Assembly (NCBI GenBank): GCA_030528285.1
Contig: JAUMZE010000005.1
Span: 1 to 64,000 of the forward strand
Length of the DNA: 64,000 nt
Source of the DNA: Aerococcus sp.
Lineage (GTDB): Bacteria; Bacillota; Bacilli; Lactobacillales; Aerococcaceae
Direction: 5' to 3'
In this document: one piece after another, positions 1 through 9,002 of the stretch
Position numbering within the stretch: the stretch's first letter is position 1
Layout of the letters: every line of letters starts with the position of its first letter
The notes under the pieces: model-generated
What the model saw: only the letters and a program-made list of their open reading frames with translations
Told to the model about the DNA's origin: nothing
The model's database searches: none
Position numbers and translations under genes: made by a program

Positions 1-85
1 TTCAATCCCTACACATTTGGTTCGTCTTCTTTATTCAGTTTTCAAAGGCCTATCATTTCTGTTTCGCCTCAACAGCGACTCAAGT

Positions 86-114
86 AGTTTATCAAAGCTC
101 TCAAGTGTTGTCAA
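86..114 (-). promoter_or_regulatory. rRNA operon promoter P2 (reads out of left edge)
   Basis: On the minus strand a TTGACA (109-114) is followed after exactly 17 bases by TAAACT (86-91). Downstream on the same strand (32-47) is CTTTGAAAACTGAATA, a sequence typical of the leader or spacer of Gram-positive rRNA operons. The 16S gene itself would lie beyond the left edge, so the rRNA assignment is inference from promoter strength, tandem arrangement and leader sequence. Confidence 0.75.
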
Positions 115-182
115 GAGGAAATTTAAATTGTTTTTTGCCATCGTCTGGGAAACGCACTCGCATTTCCTAACGACTGTGACAC

Positions 183-211
183 ATTATACATGCTCACAAG
201 TTCTTTGTCAA
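183..211 (-). promoter_or_regulatory. rRNA operon promoter P1 with perfect consensus hexamers
   Basis: Minus-strand TTGACA (206-211), a 17-base spacer and TATAAT (183-188) match the sigma-A consensus at all twelve positions. An A-rich stretch directly upstream (about 223-232) could act as an UP element. It lies about 97 bp upstream of P2 and points the same way, the usual tandem layout of rRNA promoters. Confidence 0.8.
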
Positions 212-591
212 CCTTTCTCACTCACTTTTTTTGATTTCTGTGATGTAAGCGGTATTTATTATTCGTGATAGCTATTTTGTGTCAAAAAAGCTACCGCAAA
301 ACTGAAATCACCTGCGTTAGCACGCGAGTATGTACTTTACACGCCTTTTGAGCGGCTGTCAATAGTTTTTGCCCAATTTCTTTAAAAACGCTGTTGTTTT
401 TTGTTTCTTATCACTATAAAGTTATTTGCTAACGCCATCATTAGGTAAGATCGCTACCCCTATATTCATTTCTTATTCCTCAGTAGATTCTATTCGTCTC
501 ATCTTTGATAAATAACAAGAGATATCTCTAATAACATCCACCACAACAAAAAGCAGTAGCATTACCACCACTGCATCATCAAATTTATAAA
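212..591. other. non-coding spacer between rRNA promoters and tRNA-Ala
   Basis: No credible gene is visible. A short open frame across 17-268 on the plus strand runs through both promoters and has no ribosome binding site. No strong terminator was recognised. Confidence 0.5.
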
Positions 592-664
592 TGGACGAAA
601 CGAGGATCGAACTCGCGACCTCCGGCATGCGACGCCGGCGCTCTCCCAGCTGAGCTACTCGCCC
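592..664 (-). tRNA. tRNA-Ala, anticodon CGC
   Basis: The minus strand folds into a full cloverleaf of 73 bases. The acceptor stem begins GGGCGAG and ends TTCGTCC, giving the G3-U70 pair that marks alanine tRNAs. The anticodon stem is CCGGC/GCCGG around loop GTCGCAT, so the anticodon is CGC, reading GCG. The T arm contains TTCGATC, the discriminator base is A, and the 3' CCA is not encoded. Confidence 0.93.
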
Positions 665-909
665 TTAAGCTAACAAGATAACTATAACGCTATTTGATAA
701 AAAAGAAAAGCCTTCCGTAGAAATTATCGAAGAATGAGGTGAGCAAGACCTCCATCAGCAACAACAGGACTAATCCCCGCTCATGTCACACCCGCCTCGT
801 TCATTTCATTCATCCACTACAGATCATTTCACTCTCCAACGTCCCCCACACCGGTTAACAAAAGAAGCACCAAAAAAGCTATCCCCAACGCCAACTGAAA
901 CTTGATACA

Positions 910-947
910 CCTGTAAAAGTTAGACCAAACAATCTAACTTTTACAGG
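910..947. repeat. perfect 15-bp palindrome with AAAAGTTAGA core
   Basis: The left arm 910-924 is exactly complementary to 933-947, with an 8-base loop. The arm contains AAAAGTTAGA, as does the palindrome at 39143-39184. It lies just past the stop of the GT4 gene, so an mRNA 3'-end role is possible, but no T-run follows on either strand. The rest of the 665-1010 spacer shows nothing else. Confidence 0.75.
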
Positions 948-1010
948 CCAACACCGCTCGCTATCGTTACCCATTAAAACCAGTCAAATCGACCCACCTC
1001 GAGCAATCTC

Positions 1011-2033
1011 CTAGTGATAACGTTTATAAAAGTGTTGATAGTATTCCACCCAGCGTGCAGCCGTTTTTTCTTCCGCATAGTCCGTGGCAATTTTTTGTGA
1101 AGCCCTCCGCGCCTGCAACTGAACCGCTGGATCCGTCGCTAAGCGTGTAAGCTGGGTACAAAAGCCGTCATTATCCGTCGCTTTGAGATAATCTGTGAAA
1201 TAGATTTTTTTGTAGAGATCGAGATCGCGCAAGACAATTGGAAGCCCCGCATTCACAGCCTCAATGATTGCCATGGGGAAGAGCTCGTTATAGGACGTCA
1301 TCAATAAGCAGTCACAGATGTTATACAAGAGGTTCATGTCCCCACGCTCAATCATGCCCAAGAAGCGCAAATTCGCTGGTGGGTTCTCCCGCAGCCGTTT
1401 CAATTCTTCATAACCATCTGTGATTGCACCAAATGAGAAGTCACCCGCCCAGAGGAATTGATAGTCTGGCATTTGCCGTGCGATCTCCGCAAAATCCAGC
1501 ACCCCCTTTCTGGTTTGAACCTGCCCGACACTCAGCACAGTGAAGCGATTGGGATCGAGATCGTAACGCTCATACCCTGACTCTCGCTTTGTAACATCAA
1601 GTGGTTTGAACACATCGCGGTCCACTACATTTGGAATAAAGGTAATCTTATCACCATCGAATCCATAATCCACCAACGCATCAATAAAGATTGGATTCAC
1701 CACGATCAGTTCATCTGCCGTACGATAGACGGTGAGGACATACTTATAGAACATCTTCTGGAGCTGGCTAGGCAGGGCAATGCTCCCCTCCAACGTTTCC
1801 GGTAAAAAGTGCACATGCATACACGTCGGATTGGTGGAGCGAATCATTTCCTCATAGCAGTAAGGATGGATGGTATGGACGTGGTTGAGGTCTGCCCCCT
1901 TGAGCTGGTTAAACTGAAGCGCTAATTCATTTTGTGTGCGGCGCTTCAACATCGAAACCAAACTCTCATAGGCCGTCCCAACGCCCTGTCCCTTCACATC
2001 TTCGCCACGTGAAATCATATTAATATGTAACAT
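1011..2033 (-). CDS. GT4-family glycosyltransferase (glycolipid type?)
   Basis: A cytosolic GT-B fold retaining glycosyltransferase of about 340 residues. The N-terminal Rossmann half contains GQGVG near the start and HFLPETLEG; the C-terminal half has VGQVQTRKG and the GT4 signature around SYNELFPMAIIEA, whose acidic residues contact the nucleotide sugar. The overall pattern resembles a group often found near or used in diacylglycerol glycolipid synthesis, but acceptor and sugar cannot be read from sequence. The chosen start is the ATG at 2031-2033, five bases after GAGGAGG. An upstream in-frame ATG (2069) lacks such a site. It stands alone on the minus strand. Confidence 0.8.
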   Translation of the reverse strand: MLHINMISRGEDVKGQGVGTAYESLVSMLKRRTQNELALQFNQLKGADLNHVHTIHPYCYEEMIRSTNPTCMHVHFLPETLEGSIALPSQLQKMFYKYVLTVYRTADELIVVNPIFIDALVDYGFDGDKITFIPNVVDRDVFKPLDVTKRESGYERYDLDPNRFTVLSVGQVQTRKGVLDFAEIARQMPDYQFLWAGDFSFGAITDGYEELKRLRENPPANLRFLGMIERGDMNLLYNICDCLLMTSYNELFPMAIIEAVNAGLPIVLRDLDLYKKIYFTDYLKATDNDGFCTQLTRLATDPAVQLQARRASQKIATDYAEEKTAARWVEYYQHFYKRYH

Positions 2034-2274
2034 GGTGCCTCCTCCTCGACTGTACACATCTACTATCACTGTCGTCTATTCCCATTATACGTAAAAACAT
2101 ACGTCACGCAATGTACTCCCGCTCAAGTAGCCACTCTCTGCACGACGGCAAGGTGATTAATTACCCCAGATGATATCAACTTCCAAGCTAGCATCCTATC
2201 GCGTGAGCCTCTTCTATCGCCTTATTTCATCTTTACCCATGATCCTCCTTCTTCTTCTCGCTAAGGGAGTTCAT

Positions 2275-2303
2275 TTTACATTGTAACCGCTTCTCTTTAT
2301 AAT
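2275..2303 (+). promoter_or_regulatory. dps promoter
   Basis: TTTACA (2275-2280), a 17-base spacer and TATAAT (2298-2303), about 30 bp before the gene. The inverted repeat TTACA-T-TGTAA overlaps the -35 box and could be an operator. The spacer contains TGTAACCGCT, the left half of a CcpA cre site, but the right half is poor. The remainder of 2034-2274 shows no gene. Confidence 0.7.
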
Positions 2304-2336
2304 GAATACAAACAATAGAAAGGACGTGTGAAGCAT

Positions 2337-2804
2337 ATGAGTTACACGAAGACGAAGCAAGCATTGAATCAGTTGGTAGCCGATCTGACCCACATGCATT
2401 TAACCTTGCACCAAATTCACTGGTATATGCGCGGAGATGGGTTCCTCTATTATCATCCAAAAATGGACGAAATGATGGAAGATGTGTTCACCCAGCTCGA
2501 TGATGTGTCTGAACGTCTGATTACGATTGATGGGGAGCCGTATTCTTCATTTGGGGAGTACCTGGAACATAGCCAGCTACCCGATCAAAAAGGTGACTGG
2601 TCCTCCTCTATTCCAGAAGATCTATCCCGAATCGCTAAAGCGTTACGAGTCATCATTGCAGACTACGAAGCAGCCATCGCCGCCGCTCAAGAAGAGGGTG
2701 ACATTGCTTCTGAAGACTTAGCAACCGGTTATCTCGGCGACTGCCAGAAGACACTCTGGATGATTGAAGCAGAGGGTAATCGCGCACCACATCTGGAACC
2801 ATAA
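2337..2804 (+). CDS. dps: Dps-family ferritin-like protein
   Basis: Dps proteins form dodecamers that bind iron, oxidise Fe(II) with hydrogen peroxide at inter-subunit sites, and protect DNA. At 155 residues this has the usual length. The N-terminal helix carries the ferroxidase pattern H-x2-HWYMRG followed by H-x3-D-x3-E (HPKMDEMMEDVFTQLDDVSERL), which are the ligand positions of the family, and a glycine- and proline-rich loop follows. The start could be ATG 2337 or GTG 2328; AAAGGA lies 12 and 3 bases upstream, so the ATG is preferred. It is transcribed alone from the promoter at 2275 and ends at a bidirectional terminator. Confidence 0.88.
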   Translation: MSYTKTKQALNQLVADLTHMHLTLHQIHWYMRGDGFLYYHPKMDEMMEDVFTQLDDVSERLITIDGEPYSSFGEYLEHSQLPDQKGDWSSSIPEDLSRIAKALRVIIADYEAAIAAAQEEGDIASEDLATGYLGDCQKTLWMIEAEGNRAPHLEP

Positions 2805-2840
2805 TCACATACCCACCATCGACATTTAAATTAAACACGC

Positions 2841-2900
2841 AAAAAGCATCCGCCACTCCTCCTCTATTCGCTAGAGGAAAGACTGACGGATGCTTTTCTT
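2841..2900. terminator. bidirectional terminator between dps and GNAT gene
   Basis: AAAAGCATCCG (2842-2852) pairs with CGGATGCTTTT (2887-2897). A- and T-runs on both sides serve the convergent genes on both strands. Confidence 0.85.
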
Positions 2901-2905
2901 ATATG

Positions 2906-3535
2906 CTATCGCGGTTCAATCATTTGGGTGAAGGACCAGTTAGGAATCTCATGTCCATTCGCATGAAGGATCCGTTCATCAATGATCTCAAACCCATTTT
3001 TTTGGTAGAAATGGACGTTTGGTCGCGTGTTCGTATTCAAGGTGGTGAGTCCGCCCCCTTGTGATGCAATCAGTGGCAACAATGCTTCATTGATCATGCG
3101 TGTTCCGATGCCACGGTGAGCATGGTCTTGGCGCACCGCTAATAATTCAAAGAACCACTTGGGATCCGGCAACGAACGGCAGGGTTCATCCGAAATTGCC
3201 AACATATCGAGGAAATTATAGGTATCTTCCTTTCCTGCAATTTGGAGGGCTTCACGTCCACCGTAATTGGCATAATCCTTCACTTCAATCGCTCGTTGAT
3301 AGGGAGACTGGAGCCCTGCCACGGCTTGGATCTCACCAAATTCCTCCCCAACATAGAGGGTATTGATATCTGCCGTTGAACGGACCCAGATTTCCATTAA
3401 CTTGTTATAAAAAAGTTGTTTGCGCTCGGGATCGTCGACGTACACCTTGAAAAAGAAATAATCATCAAAGGCTTCTTGCACAATCCGGATACACTCATCT
3501 ATTTCATTGGCATGCGCTTCACGTAAATTTAACAC
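2906..3535 (-). CDS. GNAT-family N-acetyltransferase
   Basis: A 209-residue acetyl-CoA-dependent acyltransferase of the GNAT fold. The acetyl-CoA pyrophosphate loop, motif A, is visible as QDHAHRGIGTRMI near residue 140, followed by a late beta strand with N-x-HFYQKNGF that is typical of the C-terminal half. The substrate is unknown. The start is GTG, eight bases after AAAGGA. It is convergent with dps and monocistronic; nothing nearby hints at a pathway. Confidence 0.85.
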   Translation of the reverse strand: MLNLREAHANEIDECIRIVQEAFDDYFFFKVYVDDPERKQLFYNKLMEIWVRSTADINTLYVGEEFGEIQAVAGLQSPYQRAIEVKDYANYGGREALQIAGKEDTYNFLDMLAISDEPCRSLPDPKWFFELLAVRQDHAHRGIGTRMINEALLPLIASQGGGLTTLNTNTRPNVHFYQKNGFEIIDERILHANGHEIPNWSFTQMIEPR

Positions 3536-3755
3536 TTGCTCAATCCTTTCTCATGTCGCACTCAGTCTACGGATGTATCTCCATTATACGGATTTTAGAC
3601 AATCACACGAGGAAATTGCTCATTTTACGCGTGGTAAATGCAAAATGATAATGATGAATACCTAAGAAAGATCCCAAGCATCTCCTGCGATTGTCCGCTT
3701 GCAGTCACCCTCCTTTAGGTGTCTTATCAAAGTGCCAACCGTCCGCTTTATTTAC

Positions 3756-5927
3756 TTATTTTTGATCGGCGGTGAGTACATCCATATCCAAACTGATCGT
3801 GTTCGGATCGATTGTAAACTGACGCTCTATCGTTGGGTGGCAAGTATATTCACGGTCATATCCATAAACGACCAACATTAAACGATGGCCGGCTTTTACG
3901 GTGTAGTCCATGCCCATCATATCAATTTCATAATTCAAATTCGGTTGCTCCGACCACTCGTCTTTAGTAAGTGGCGTAAGTCGGTGTTCTGGATTCAACA
4001 GATTCGTCCAGCCGCGCGTAATAATGTGGTAATCACTCTCAGGCGCTAACACAAATTGCGTCTTTGGAGCTTGAACATGCCAAGCGAGCGGTTCCGTTTC
4101 TTTGAGGGTGAACATCTTCTCATCGACACGAACAGCCTTCCCAACATCTACCAACATCGCGCTCACTGCGCCCGGTGCCTCACTCGCTTGAACACTCATT
4201 TTGACACTCACATCACCGTGAATATGGTAATCCGCCTTAAGCGGTTCACTCTGCCAGTTGACAGATGTCTCGCTGTCTAAACGCAAAACATCTGTCTCCC
4301 ACGCCTTGATGGATGGATAATTCGCCTGATCGTGGAAGATTAACGTCTCTAGAGATTCGCCTGTTGATTCATCGGTAGTCAAGGTCTGCCCCTGATGAAT
4401 CGTCCAATTCTGGGATTCTCGTTGATCATAGTTAGCAATCTGCCATTGATCAGGATCATAGGCACTCTGAATCAGCGCATCCCCATTCTGCCAATCCAAA
4501 GTCCCGATGCCCAGGAGATAATGGTCAAACCATTGATCGAGGCGTTTCAGGAAGTGATCATTGACCAAGGTGTGGAGGGAGATATGTTTCCCACGATGAA
4601 TGATCATGTTGCGCTGAATTGGGTTATTAGCAGTGGCTTTCATCAGTTTAAAGAGATGGGAGGTCTTCACATTCCAGTCCGCCGTTCCCTGAATGAACAG
4701 GAATGGGACTTGAATATGATCGGCATTGTTGAGGTAATTACCCCCATCCCAGTAGCAGTTATATTGCCCACTGCCCCGGTCCATATCATGTTGAATTTGG
4801 CGTTTGAGGGTCTCCCACTGTTCGAGGCGATCATGTGCGCTATTGGTTGGGTTCAGGAGGAAACTCTCACAGAACCACGTCAACAGATCGATATCCTCCC
4901 CGAAGAAGGCTTGCGGGGCAACCACGAGTCCGTTATAGCGATAATAATCGTACCAGCTCGCAATCGCCGCTTCTGGCACAATGGTCTTCAGTGATTGTGT
5001 CTGTGTGATTGAGGCCACTCCAATCTGAAGGGTCCCTAAGTAGGAGCGTCCACTCATACCAACTGATCCATTGCTCCAGTCACATACTGCTTGTTCACGC
5101 GCTTCGAGGTCATAGAATCCCTGTGTATCCCCATCAACCCAGCGCAGAACCGCATCGACCGCTTCCACCTCAAGCTGTGTCCCGGTCACATTGAATCCTT
5201 CTGAGTAATATGCCCCGCGTCCTGCATAATAAACGAGCGCATAACCTTTTGTGAGATAATGATTAAAGGCCGCATTCATCCCGGTAAATGTGGGCAGAGT
5301 GATTTCACGCGGTTCATCGACTGCTTTTCCCTGTGGCCGTGGTTGGGCCGGTGTAGGATGGAGTGGCAGTTCAATATCGGTAATTGGATCGCGGTAGTCC
5401 TCTTGGTGACTGTGCAGATGCTTATCAAAAGCTTCATTCACCGCCCCCATCATATATGGATCTGCTACATAAATAATCGGGCAACCCACTGACTTTTTAA
5501 TTTCACGTGGACGCTGAATATAAATTTCGGTCAGGTCTCCGTACTTAGAATTGGTCGTGGAGTAGCCTGTTTCCACATACACACGTTCTTTAATAGCTTT
5601 CGTTTCGTCATAAGCCATCAACGTCCGGTCGTGGAACACAATTGGTCCTTCTGGGCGATAAGCTTCGAGAAATTTTGGTAAGCGTTGATCCATGAATAAT
5701 TGTTCCAGCACCGTGATATTACGGGTCACTGGAAACTGCAAAATAGTATCCAACAAGGCTTCCGTCGTGGTGAAATCCTGGGCCATTAAGCGACTGAGGG
5801 GTTCTTTTACGCTTGTCGACCAATCCAATGCTCTAAAATAGGTTAATAGGGCATCTTTCTTCGCATCTTTATGTCCTAGTAACTCTTCTGCAATCAAGGT
5901 GAGTCCTTTTTGATCAATCTTTATCAT
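3756..5927 (-). CDS. pepX: Xaa-Pro dipeptidyl-peptidase PepX
   Basis: A cytosolic serine exopeptidase that removes X-Pro dipeptides from peptides taken up by the cell; it is characteristic of lactic acid bacteria and streptococci. The 723-residue length is close to the usual 750-760. The N-terminal helical domain is followed by the alpha/beta-hydrolase domain, with the nucleophile in GMSGRSYLGT, oxyanion tyrosines in YYAGRGAYYSEG, and the late catalytic region IHRGKHISLH containing the histidine. A C-terminal beta-rich domain follows. The ATG at 5925-5927 is chosen because AGGAGG lies seven bases upstream; a TTG one codon earlier is too close. Confidence 0.95.
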   Translation of the reverse strand: MIKIDQKGLTLIAEELLGHKDAKKDALLTYFRALDWSTSVKEPLSRLMAQDFTTTEALLDTILQFPVTRNITVLEQLFMDQRLPKFLEAYRPEGPIVFHDRTLMAYDETKAIKERVYVETGYSTTNSKYGDLTEIYIQRPREIKKSVGCPIIYVADPYMMGAVNEAFDKHLHSHQEDYRDPITDIELPLHPTPAQPRPQGKAVDEPREITLPTFTGMNAAFNHYLTKGYALVYYAGRGAYYSEGFNVTGTQLEVEAVDAVLRWVDGDTQGFYDLEAREQAVCDWSNGSVGMSGRSYLGTLQIGVASITQTQSLKTIVPEAAIASWYDYYRYNGLVVAPQAFFGEDIDLLTWFCESFLLNPTNSAHDRLEQWETLKRQIQHDMDRGSGQYNCYWDGGNYLNNADHIQVPFLFIQGTADWNVKTSHLFKLMKATANNPIQRNMIIHRGKHISLHTLVNDHFLKRLDQWFDHYLLGIGTLDWQNGDALIQSAYDPDQWQIANYDQRESQNWTIHQGQTLTTDESTGESLETLIFHDQANYPSIKAWETDVLRLDSETSVNWQSEPLKADYHIHGDVSVKMSVQASEAPGAVSAMLVDVGKAVRVDEKMFTLKETEPLAWHVQAPKTQFVLAPESDYHIITRGWTNLLNPEHRLTPLTKDEWSEQPNLNYEIDMMGMDYTVKAGHRLMLVVYGYDREYTCHPTIERQFTIDPNTISLDMDVLTADQK

Positions 5928-6092
5928 CAATAAGCCTCCTCTATTGGTTTTAATTGTTTTATATCAACTACTGTTATTATAGCGAATCTCCATCTTAAAC
6001 GGATGACATTCTCCTTTTCCTAGTAAAACTTAAGGTCGCTTTGGCAATAAAATGCTCATCCTCTATCTAACTGTAACGCGGGCACTGCCCCA

Positions 6093-6992
6093 TTAGCGCA
6101 GAATCGAGCGTGCCATCATGGAATAGGTGTGGCGCTTGCCGCGGATGGCTTCACTCAAGGCCATAATATTCTCAGCTGGTGCCAAGCCACTGTACCCGGC
6201 GTCCCCGATATGCTGCAGGTCCACACCAGCAATTTTATTCTGGATAGCCATCTGCTGAATCAGTTCCGGACGTGCACTCTCCTGGCTGGACCCGATCGCA
6301 GACATCACGAGGGCTCCATGTTGATGCGCCTCAGTGACAATCCCACGCAACTGCTCAGAATCAAACCCGGGAACCGTCCCGACAGCTGGCACCAGTAAAA
6401 TATCTGCGCCTCGTTGTATCAGCGCTCTGGCTACTGAGGGCGTCATCACCGGTTCATTCACCCCCGCACCATGCATTTTACCGGCAATGATGAGGCCTTG
6501 GAATGTCTCCTTGGCCACACTCAACGCCTCTAATAATTGATCATTGGTGACCCCTGTACCCGGGTTTCCTGTGAGACAGATGAAATCAAAACCAAGCACA
6601 TTCGCTCGCTGGTAGGATGCTTTCGTTGCCTGGCGCCCCACATTAATGGCTAAGCGATCACTCGCCATCTCTGCCAACTGATCAACTGGTTCCAGGTTGA
6701 CCCCAATCGGACGGCCCACCAAACGTTTGAGTGTTTGAATAATGGCGTTACTGGTATCTTCTAGCCCTTGGATGGCTGGGCGAGACACATCGAAAGCATT
6801 CAACAAAATCAGATCTGCTCCGAATGCCCGCGCCATTTCGCTATTAGTGATATCCGGAATCCAGGATGGGCTGATCACCACATTTTCTGAGACGACGACC
6901 CGTCCCTCACTGGCTTTGATACTCTGCTTCAATTCTTGGGGAGACATCGCTAATAAATCGGATGCATTGGCACTAATCAAACGTTTAACCAC
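6093..6992 (-). CDS. TIM-barrel protein of the DUF7916-like family, function unknown
   Basis: A 299-residue soluble protein with alternating strand/helix periodicity and highly conserved-looking segments: GRPIGVNLEPVD, GFDFICLTGNPGTGV, IIAGKMHGAGV, GADILLVPAVGTVPG, and IAGVDLQHIGDAG. These resemble phosphate-binding loops of a TIM barrel distantly like phosphonomutase/isocitrate-lyase or aldolase enzymes. Related genes are often annotated only as a domain of unknown function or, wrongly, as haloacid dehalogenase-like. It starts at a GTG seven bases after AGGAGG. It follows the YfcC transporter gene on the same strand, so it may act on the imported substrate; this is inference. Confidence 0.7.
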   Translation of the reverse strand: MVKRLISANASDLLAMSPQELKQSIKASEGRVVVSENVVISPSWIPDITNSEMARAFGADLILLNAFDVSRPAIQGLEDTSNAIIQTLKRLVGRPIGVNLEPVDQLAEMASDRLAINVGRQATKASYQRANVLGFDFICLTGNPGTGVTNDQLLEALSVAKETFQGLIIAGKMHGAGVNEPVMTPSVARALIQRGADILLVPAVGTVPGFDSEQLRGIVTEAHQHGALVMSAIGSSQESARPELIQQMAIQNKIAGVDLQHIGDAGYSGLAPAENIMALSEAIRGKRHTYSMMARSILR

Positions 6993-7099
6993 AATGATTC
7001 CTCCTTGATTTGTATCACTTTATTATTTTTATAAGTTATACCCGTTCCGTCATAAATTTTCAACTAACAGTCCTTTATCAGGTACTTACTTAATTACGT

Positions 7100-8602
7100 C
7101 TAGACAAAGAAACTCGCAATCACAAGCATCACCGCACTTAATACAACTAGCAAGAGGAAGAGTTTCCCGACGAAACGCCACCAGGTGGTAATATCCACCT
7201 TGGCAATCGCGAGGGCACCCATAATCACGCCGGACGTTGGGGTAATGATATTCAATGCCCCGCTCGCCGCTTGAAAGGCTGTAATTACCAAATGCGCAGG
7301 CACTCCGACAAATTCTCCTAATGGTCCCAGTAATCCAATCGTCGCCGTTGCCAAGCTGGACGTGCCCGGCATCAGAAAGGACATCGGCAAGTAGAAAATA
7401 TAGGTTAACAAAATATAGAGTTGTTGGGAGAGGCCTTTGAGTCCCATCTCACCCCAGTGGAGAATCGTCGCCGTGATCTGTCCATCGTTCATAATGACTT
7501 GAATCCCCCGTGAAAAGCCGCAAATTAACGCCACACCGATCATGTTGCTCGCTCCAACCATGAAGGAGGAAATCAAATCATCCTCACTGAGCCCATACAC
7601 CCAAGCAATCAGAAGGGACGACGCCATGAAGAGCATCGTAATCTCCAGGAAATACCACGTTCCTAGTGCCGCTAGGTGATTAAACAATGGCCCCGCATAC
7701 GGCAAATGCGTGAGGACATCGTTAATAGCGGTAAAAATCGTGATATTAAAATCCGACCACGGGATCAAGCTCACAATCATAACAGCAAAGGTCAAAATGA
7801 AGATCCAAAGCACTTGCTTCTGTTTCTTAGTAAAGATAATTTCTTCTTCTGGTAGTTTAAAATTCTCTTGGTCCTGCTGATATTGATCATACACAACAGA
7901 CTGGGTGGGGTCCTGCTCCACGCGTGCGGCATAGCGGTAAACCCAAATCATCGAAATTGTGAGAAGCACCACGAGGAAGATCACCCGGATCACAAAACCG
8001 TCCCCGATACTGATGCCCGCCACATCCGAAGCTACCCCCGTTGCAAAAGGATTCACCGTAGACGCCAAAGCTCCCACCTGGGTACCGACCAGAATCACAG
8101 CCACCGCGACGAGTTTATCGAATCCCATCCCGATCATAATCGGAATCAACAATGGGAAGAACGCAATAGTCTCTTCCGCCATGCCGTACGTACTCCCGCC
8201 GAGACCAAAAAGAATCATCAAGATAAAAATCAGTCGCTTCTCACGCCCTTTATTATTCTTGATCGCTGAGGCAATCCCCGCATTGAGGGCTCCGGTTTTA
8301 TTGACGACACCGAGAAAACCTCCAATCACCAGAATAAACAAGGCCACTTCTACCGCACCGTTCGTCCGCTCATTCCCGACAAATCCATACATTGGAGACA
8401 TCAGGATATCAAACAAACTCTGTGGATTAGACGTCACAGTATGATAGGTACCGGCAATAAATTGGCCCGCGTCGTTCACTTGGTACTCACCCGCGGGAAT
8501 GAGCCAAGTGAGAATCGCTAGCCCGATAATAAGGATCGACAAAATGGTATATGACGAAGGCACTTTAAACGTTTTCTTCGCCGGTTTGTCGCTGATTTCC
8601 AT
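7100..8602 (-). CDS. YfcC-family transporter (C4-dicarboxylate/amino-acid type)
   Basis: A 500-residue integral membrane protein with about 12 hydrophobic segments and the family landmarks YGMAEETIAFFPL, VNPFATGVASD and the C-terminal TPTSGVIMGAL. The family (DcuC/ArsB-like fold) includes basic amino acid, dicarboxylate and short-peptide carriers, and substrate cannot be assigned from sequence. A charged cytoplasmic loop lies around residues 225-260. The ATG is eight bases after AGGAGG. It is upstream of, and co-directional with, the TIM-barrel gene about 100 bp away, so the two are probably a catabolic pair. It diverges from cstA. Confidence 0.85.
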   Translation of the reverse strand: MEISDKPAKKTFKVPSSYTILSILIIGLAILTWLIPAGEYQVNDAGQFIAGTYHTVTSNPQSLFDILMSPMYGFVGNERTNGAVEVALFILVIGGFLGVVNKTGALNAGIASAIKNNKGREKRLIFILMILFGLGGSTYGMAEETIAFFPLLIPIMIGMGFDKLVAVAVILVGTQVGALASTVNPFATGVASDVAGISIGDGFVIRVIFLVVLLTISMIWVYRYAARVEQDPTQSVVYDQYQQDQENFKLPEEEIIFTKKQKQVLWIFILTFAVMIVSLIPWSDFNITIFTAINDVLTHLPYAGPLFNHLAALGTWYFLEITMLFMASSLLIAWVYGLSEDDLISSFMVGASNMIGVALICGFSRGIQVIMNDGQITATILHWGEMGLKGLSQQLYILLTYIFYLPMSFLMPGTSSLATATIGLLGPLGEFVGVPAHLVITAFQAASGALNIITPTSGVIMGALAIAKVDITTWWRFVGKLFLLLVVLSAVMLVIASFFV

Positions 8603-8876
8603 GTCACATTCCTCCTACAAAAGAACAAAACTTGTACTTGAAATGAATTCTTCGTACGGGGACGAGTGCAAAATAACTCCTTTCTTTGTGATCAATTTTC
8701 TATCCTCATTATACTATTAAATCTTACTAGTTAAGCCCTTTCTTTATTGATAAATCGCTAAATCGATCCTTTCTAGGCGAATAGTGATTACTTTTTGATA
8801 TTAGATATGCGTTTCTTATCACAAATTTTTCTTTTTAATTTAATAAAAAATTTACCCCACCCTATCACCACGGCCT

Positions 8877-8890
8877 TGTAACCGCTCTCT
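8877..8890 (+). promoter_or_regulatory. candidate cre (CcpA) site upstream of cstA
   Basis: TGTAACCGCTCTCT matches the CcpA consensus TGWAANCGNTNWCA at all positions but the last. It ends five bases before the cstA -35 box, a position used for either activation or repression by CcpA. The rest of the 8603-9002 spacer is AT-rich without a gene. Confidence 0.6.
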
Positions 8891-8895
8891 AAAAT

Positions 8896-8924
8896 TTGAC
8901 TGTTTGTGAACTTTGGTATAAAAT
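8896..8924 (+). promoter_or_regulatory. cstA promoter
   Basis: TTGACT (8896-8901), a 17-base spacer and TAAAAT (8919-8924), 78 bp before the cstA start codon, leaving a roughly 70-base untranslated leader that ends in AAAGGAGG. Confidence 0.75.
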
Positions 8925-9002
8925 AGAAATCGTGGAATGAGGGCTATCTTTAGCCTTTAGCACTTATTTTTTATTTCTATATTTTTTAAAGGAGGAATTG
9001 GC

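Noticed and set aside
17..268. 83-codon open frame at the left edge, plus strand
   Set aside because: It runs antisense through both predicted rRNA promoters, has no ribosome binding site and reads as low-complexity Phe/Leu/Ser sequence.
2233..2460. 75-codon minus-strand frame overlapping dps
   Set aside because: It overlaps the dps promoter and coding start on the opposite strand and shows no family pattern.
4395..4994. 199-codon open frame antisense to pepX
   Set aside because: It lies wholly inside a well-recognised gene and has no start signal or domain pattern; it follows from the codon usage of pepX.
7868..8444. Overlapping open frames antisense to the YfcC transporter gene
   Set aside because: They are rich in charged or Ile/Thr codons, shadow a clear membrane protein and have no ribosome binding sites.
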